Translations under genes and position numbers: made by a program
Origin: Microcystis viridis FACHB-1342
GTDB taxonomy: Bacteria > Cyanobacteriota > Cyanobacteriia > Cyanobacteriales > Microcystaceae
Length of the DNA: 53,803 nt
Assembly: GCF_014698335.1 (NCBI RefSeq)
Contig: NZ_JACJSV010000032.1
Coordinates: forward strand, 1-53,803
Direction of reading: 5' to 3'
Notes under the pieces: model-generated
Databases searched by the model: none
Seen by the model: only the letters and a program-made list of their open reading frames with translations
Told to the model about the DNA's origin: nothing
Part shown: positions 53,522 through 53,803 of the stretch, piece by piece
How the letters are laid out: the number at the start of each line of letters is the position of its first letter
Numbering within the stretch: position 1 is the first letter of the stretch

Positions 53522-53803
53522 ATGATACTTGACAAATTTTTGAACCTAAAAGGAACGTCTATTCAAGGCTATCTACACCTAGAAAATATCGGTATAGTTT
53601 GCCGAATCGAATCGAAAAATAAAAAAGCAGCCTGTCCTCGTTGTGGGTTAGAGAGCGATAAACTTCACCAAAATCATCGACATTTAGTCAAAGATTTACC
53701 GCTCTCAGGTCAACCAGTGTACCTACAAGTTAATCGTCGTCAATTTAAGTGCGGTAATTGTCAGAAACCCTTTAGCGAAGAGTTAGATTTTGTCGCCAAG
53801 AAA
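53522..53803 (+). mobile_element. ISL3-family transposase, 5' part (cut by window end)
   Basis: An open frame of 94 codons from the ATG at 53522 runs to the window edge without a stop. It begins MILDKFLNLKGTSIQGYLHL and has the N-terminal zinc-finger of ISL3 transposases: CPRCGLESDKLHQ followed by RRQFKCGNCQKPFSE. The catalytic DDE domain lies beyond the window. The left end of the IS should be within about 150 bp upstream (roughly 53390-53520), but no terminal repeat could be confirmed without the other end. Confidence 0.85.

Overview
The window looks like a cyanobacterial chromosome, most probably Microcystis aeruginosa or a close relative. The evidence is a moderate, AT-leaning composition, frequent HIP1-type octamers (GCGATCGC), very many miniature repeats and heptanucleotide tandem repeats, several genes known mainly from cyanobacteria (ycf46, cmpABCD, csx18, Uma2 proteins, a MAE_28990-type HEPN protein), and IS elements. 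The species is inferred, not proven.

Region 1 (1-13.8 kb) is one complete-looking type III-B CRISPR-Cas locus. An eight-repeat array is read leftwards from a good sigma70-type promoter, next to cas2, cas1 and csx18 (minus strand). A WYL-domain regulator then begins the rightward half: cas10/cmr2, cmr3, cmr4, a Uma2 (PD-(D/E)XK) gene, cmr5, a cmr6-cmr1 fusion and a CARF-HEPN ribonuclease. No cas6 is present. Cas10 keeps both its HD and GGDD motifs, so cyclic-oligoadenylate signalling to the CARF-HEPN protein is plausible. Cmr4 appears to lack the Asp that slices target RNA in well-studied Cmr complexes, and a Uma2 nuclease gene sits directly after it.

Region 2 (14-20.4 kb) holds housekeeping and envelope genes: a LapA-domain protein, a secreted protein, an alpha/beta hydrolase, a conserved small cyanobacterial protein, a cupredoxin overlapping a CAX-type transporter with both signature glutamates replaced, and a subtilisin-like protein. 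Region 3 (20.4-23.8 kb) is a minus-strand defence-like module directly downstream of guaA: a DUF262 protein, a HEPN RNase-like protein and a C5 cytosine DNA methyltransferase.

Region 4 (23.8-37.5 kb) contains guaA, cbiD, a MASE1 histidine kinase divergent from a NarL-type response regulator, a second Uma2 protein, a pentapeptide-repeat protein, a ferritin-like protein, a class II aldolase-like protein, argH and a Nudix hydrolase. Region 5 (37.5-42 kb) is an accessory patch: an orphan HsdS, a truncated HNH gene with its overlapping partner, a VapBC-like pair and a J-domain protein. Region 6 (42-51 kb) carries cmpABCD (the BCT1 bicarbonate ABC transporter), a PsiE-like membrane protein, an SH3b protein and ycf46. 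Region 7 (51-53.8 kb) has a long structured intergenic stretch, a TnpB gene and the start of an ISL3-family transposase cut by the window end.

Miniature repeat families run through the whole window. Family A has AAGTAG ends and CCCCCTTATTAAGGGGG palindromes; family B has TAGGGTTTGCTGAA ends; families C and D occur as inverted copies. Their placement matters: one family A block fills the gap between cas1 and cas2, and family B copies abut the stop codons of minus-strand genes, where they may serve as terminators. No tRNA or rRNA genes were found.
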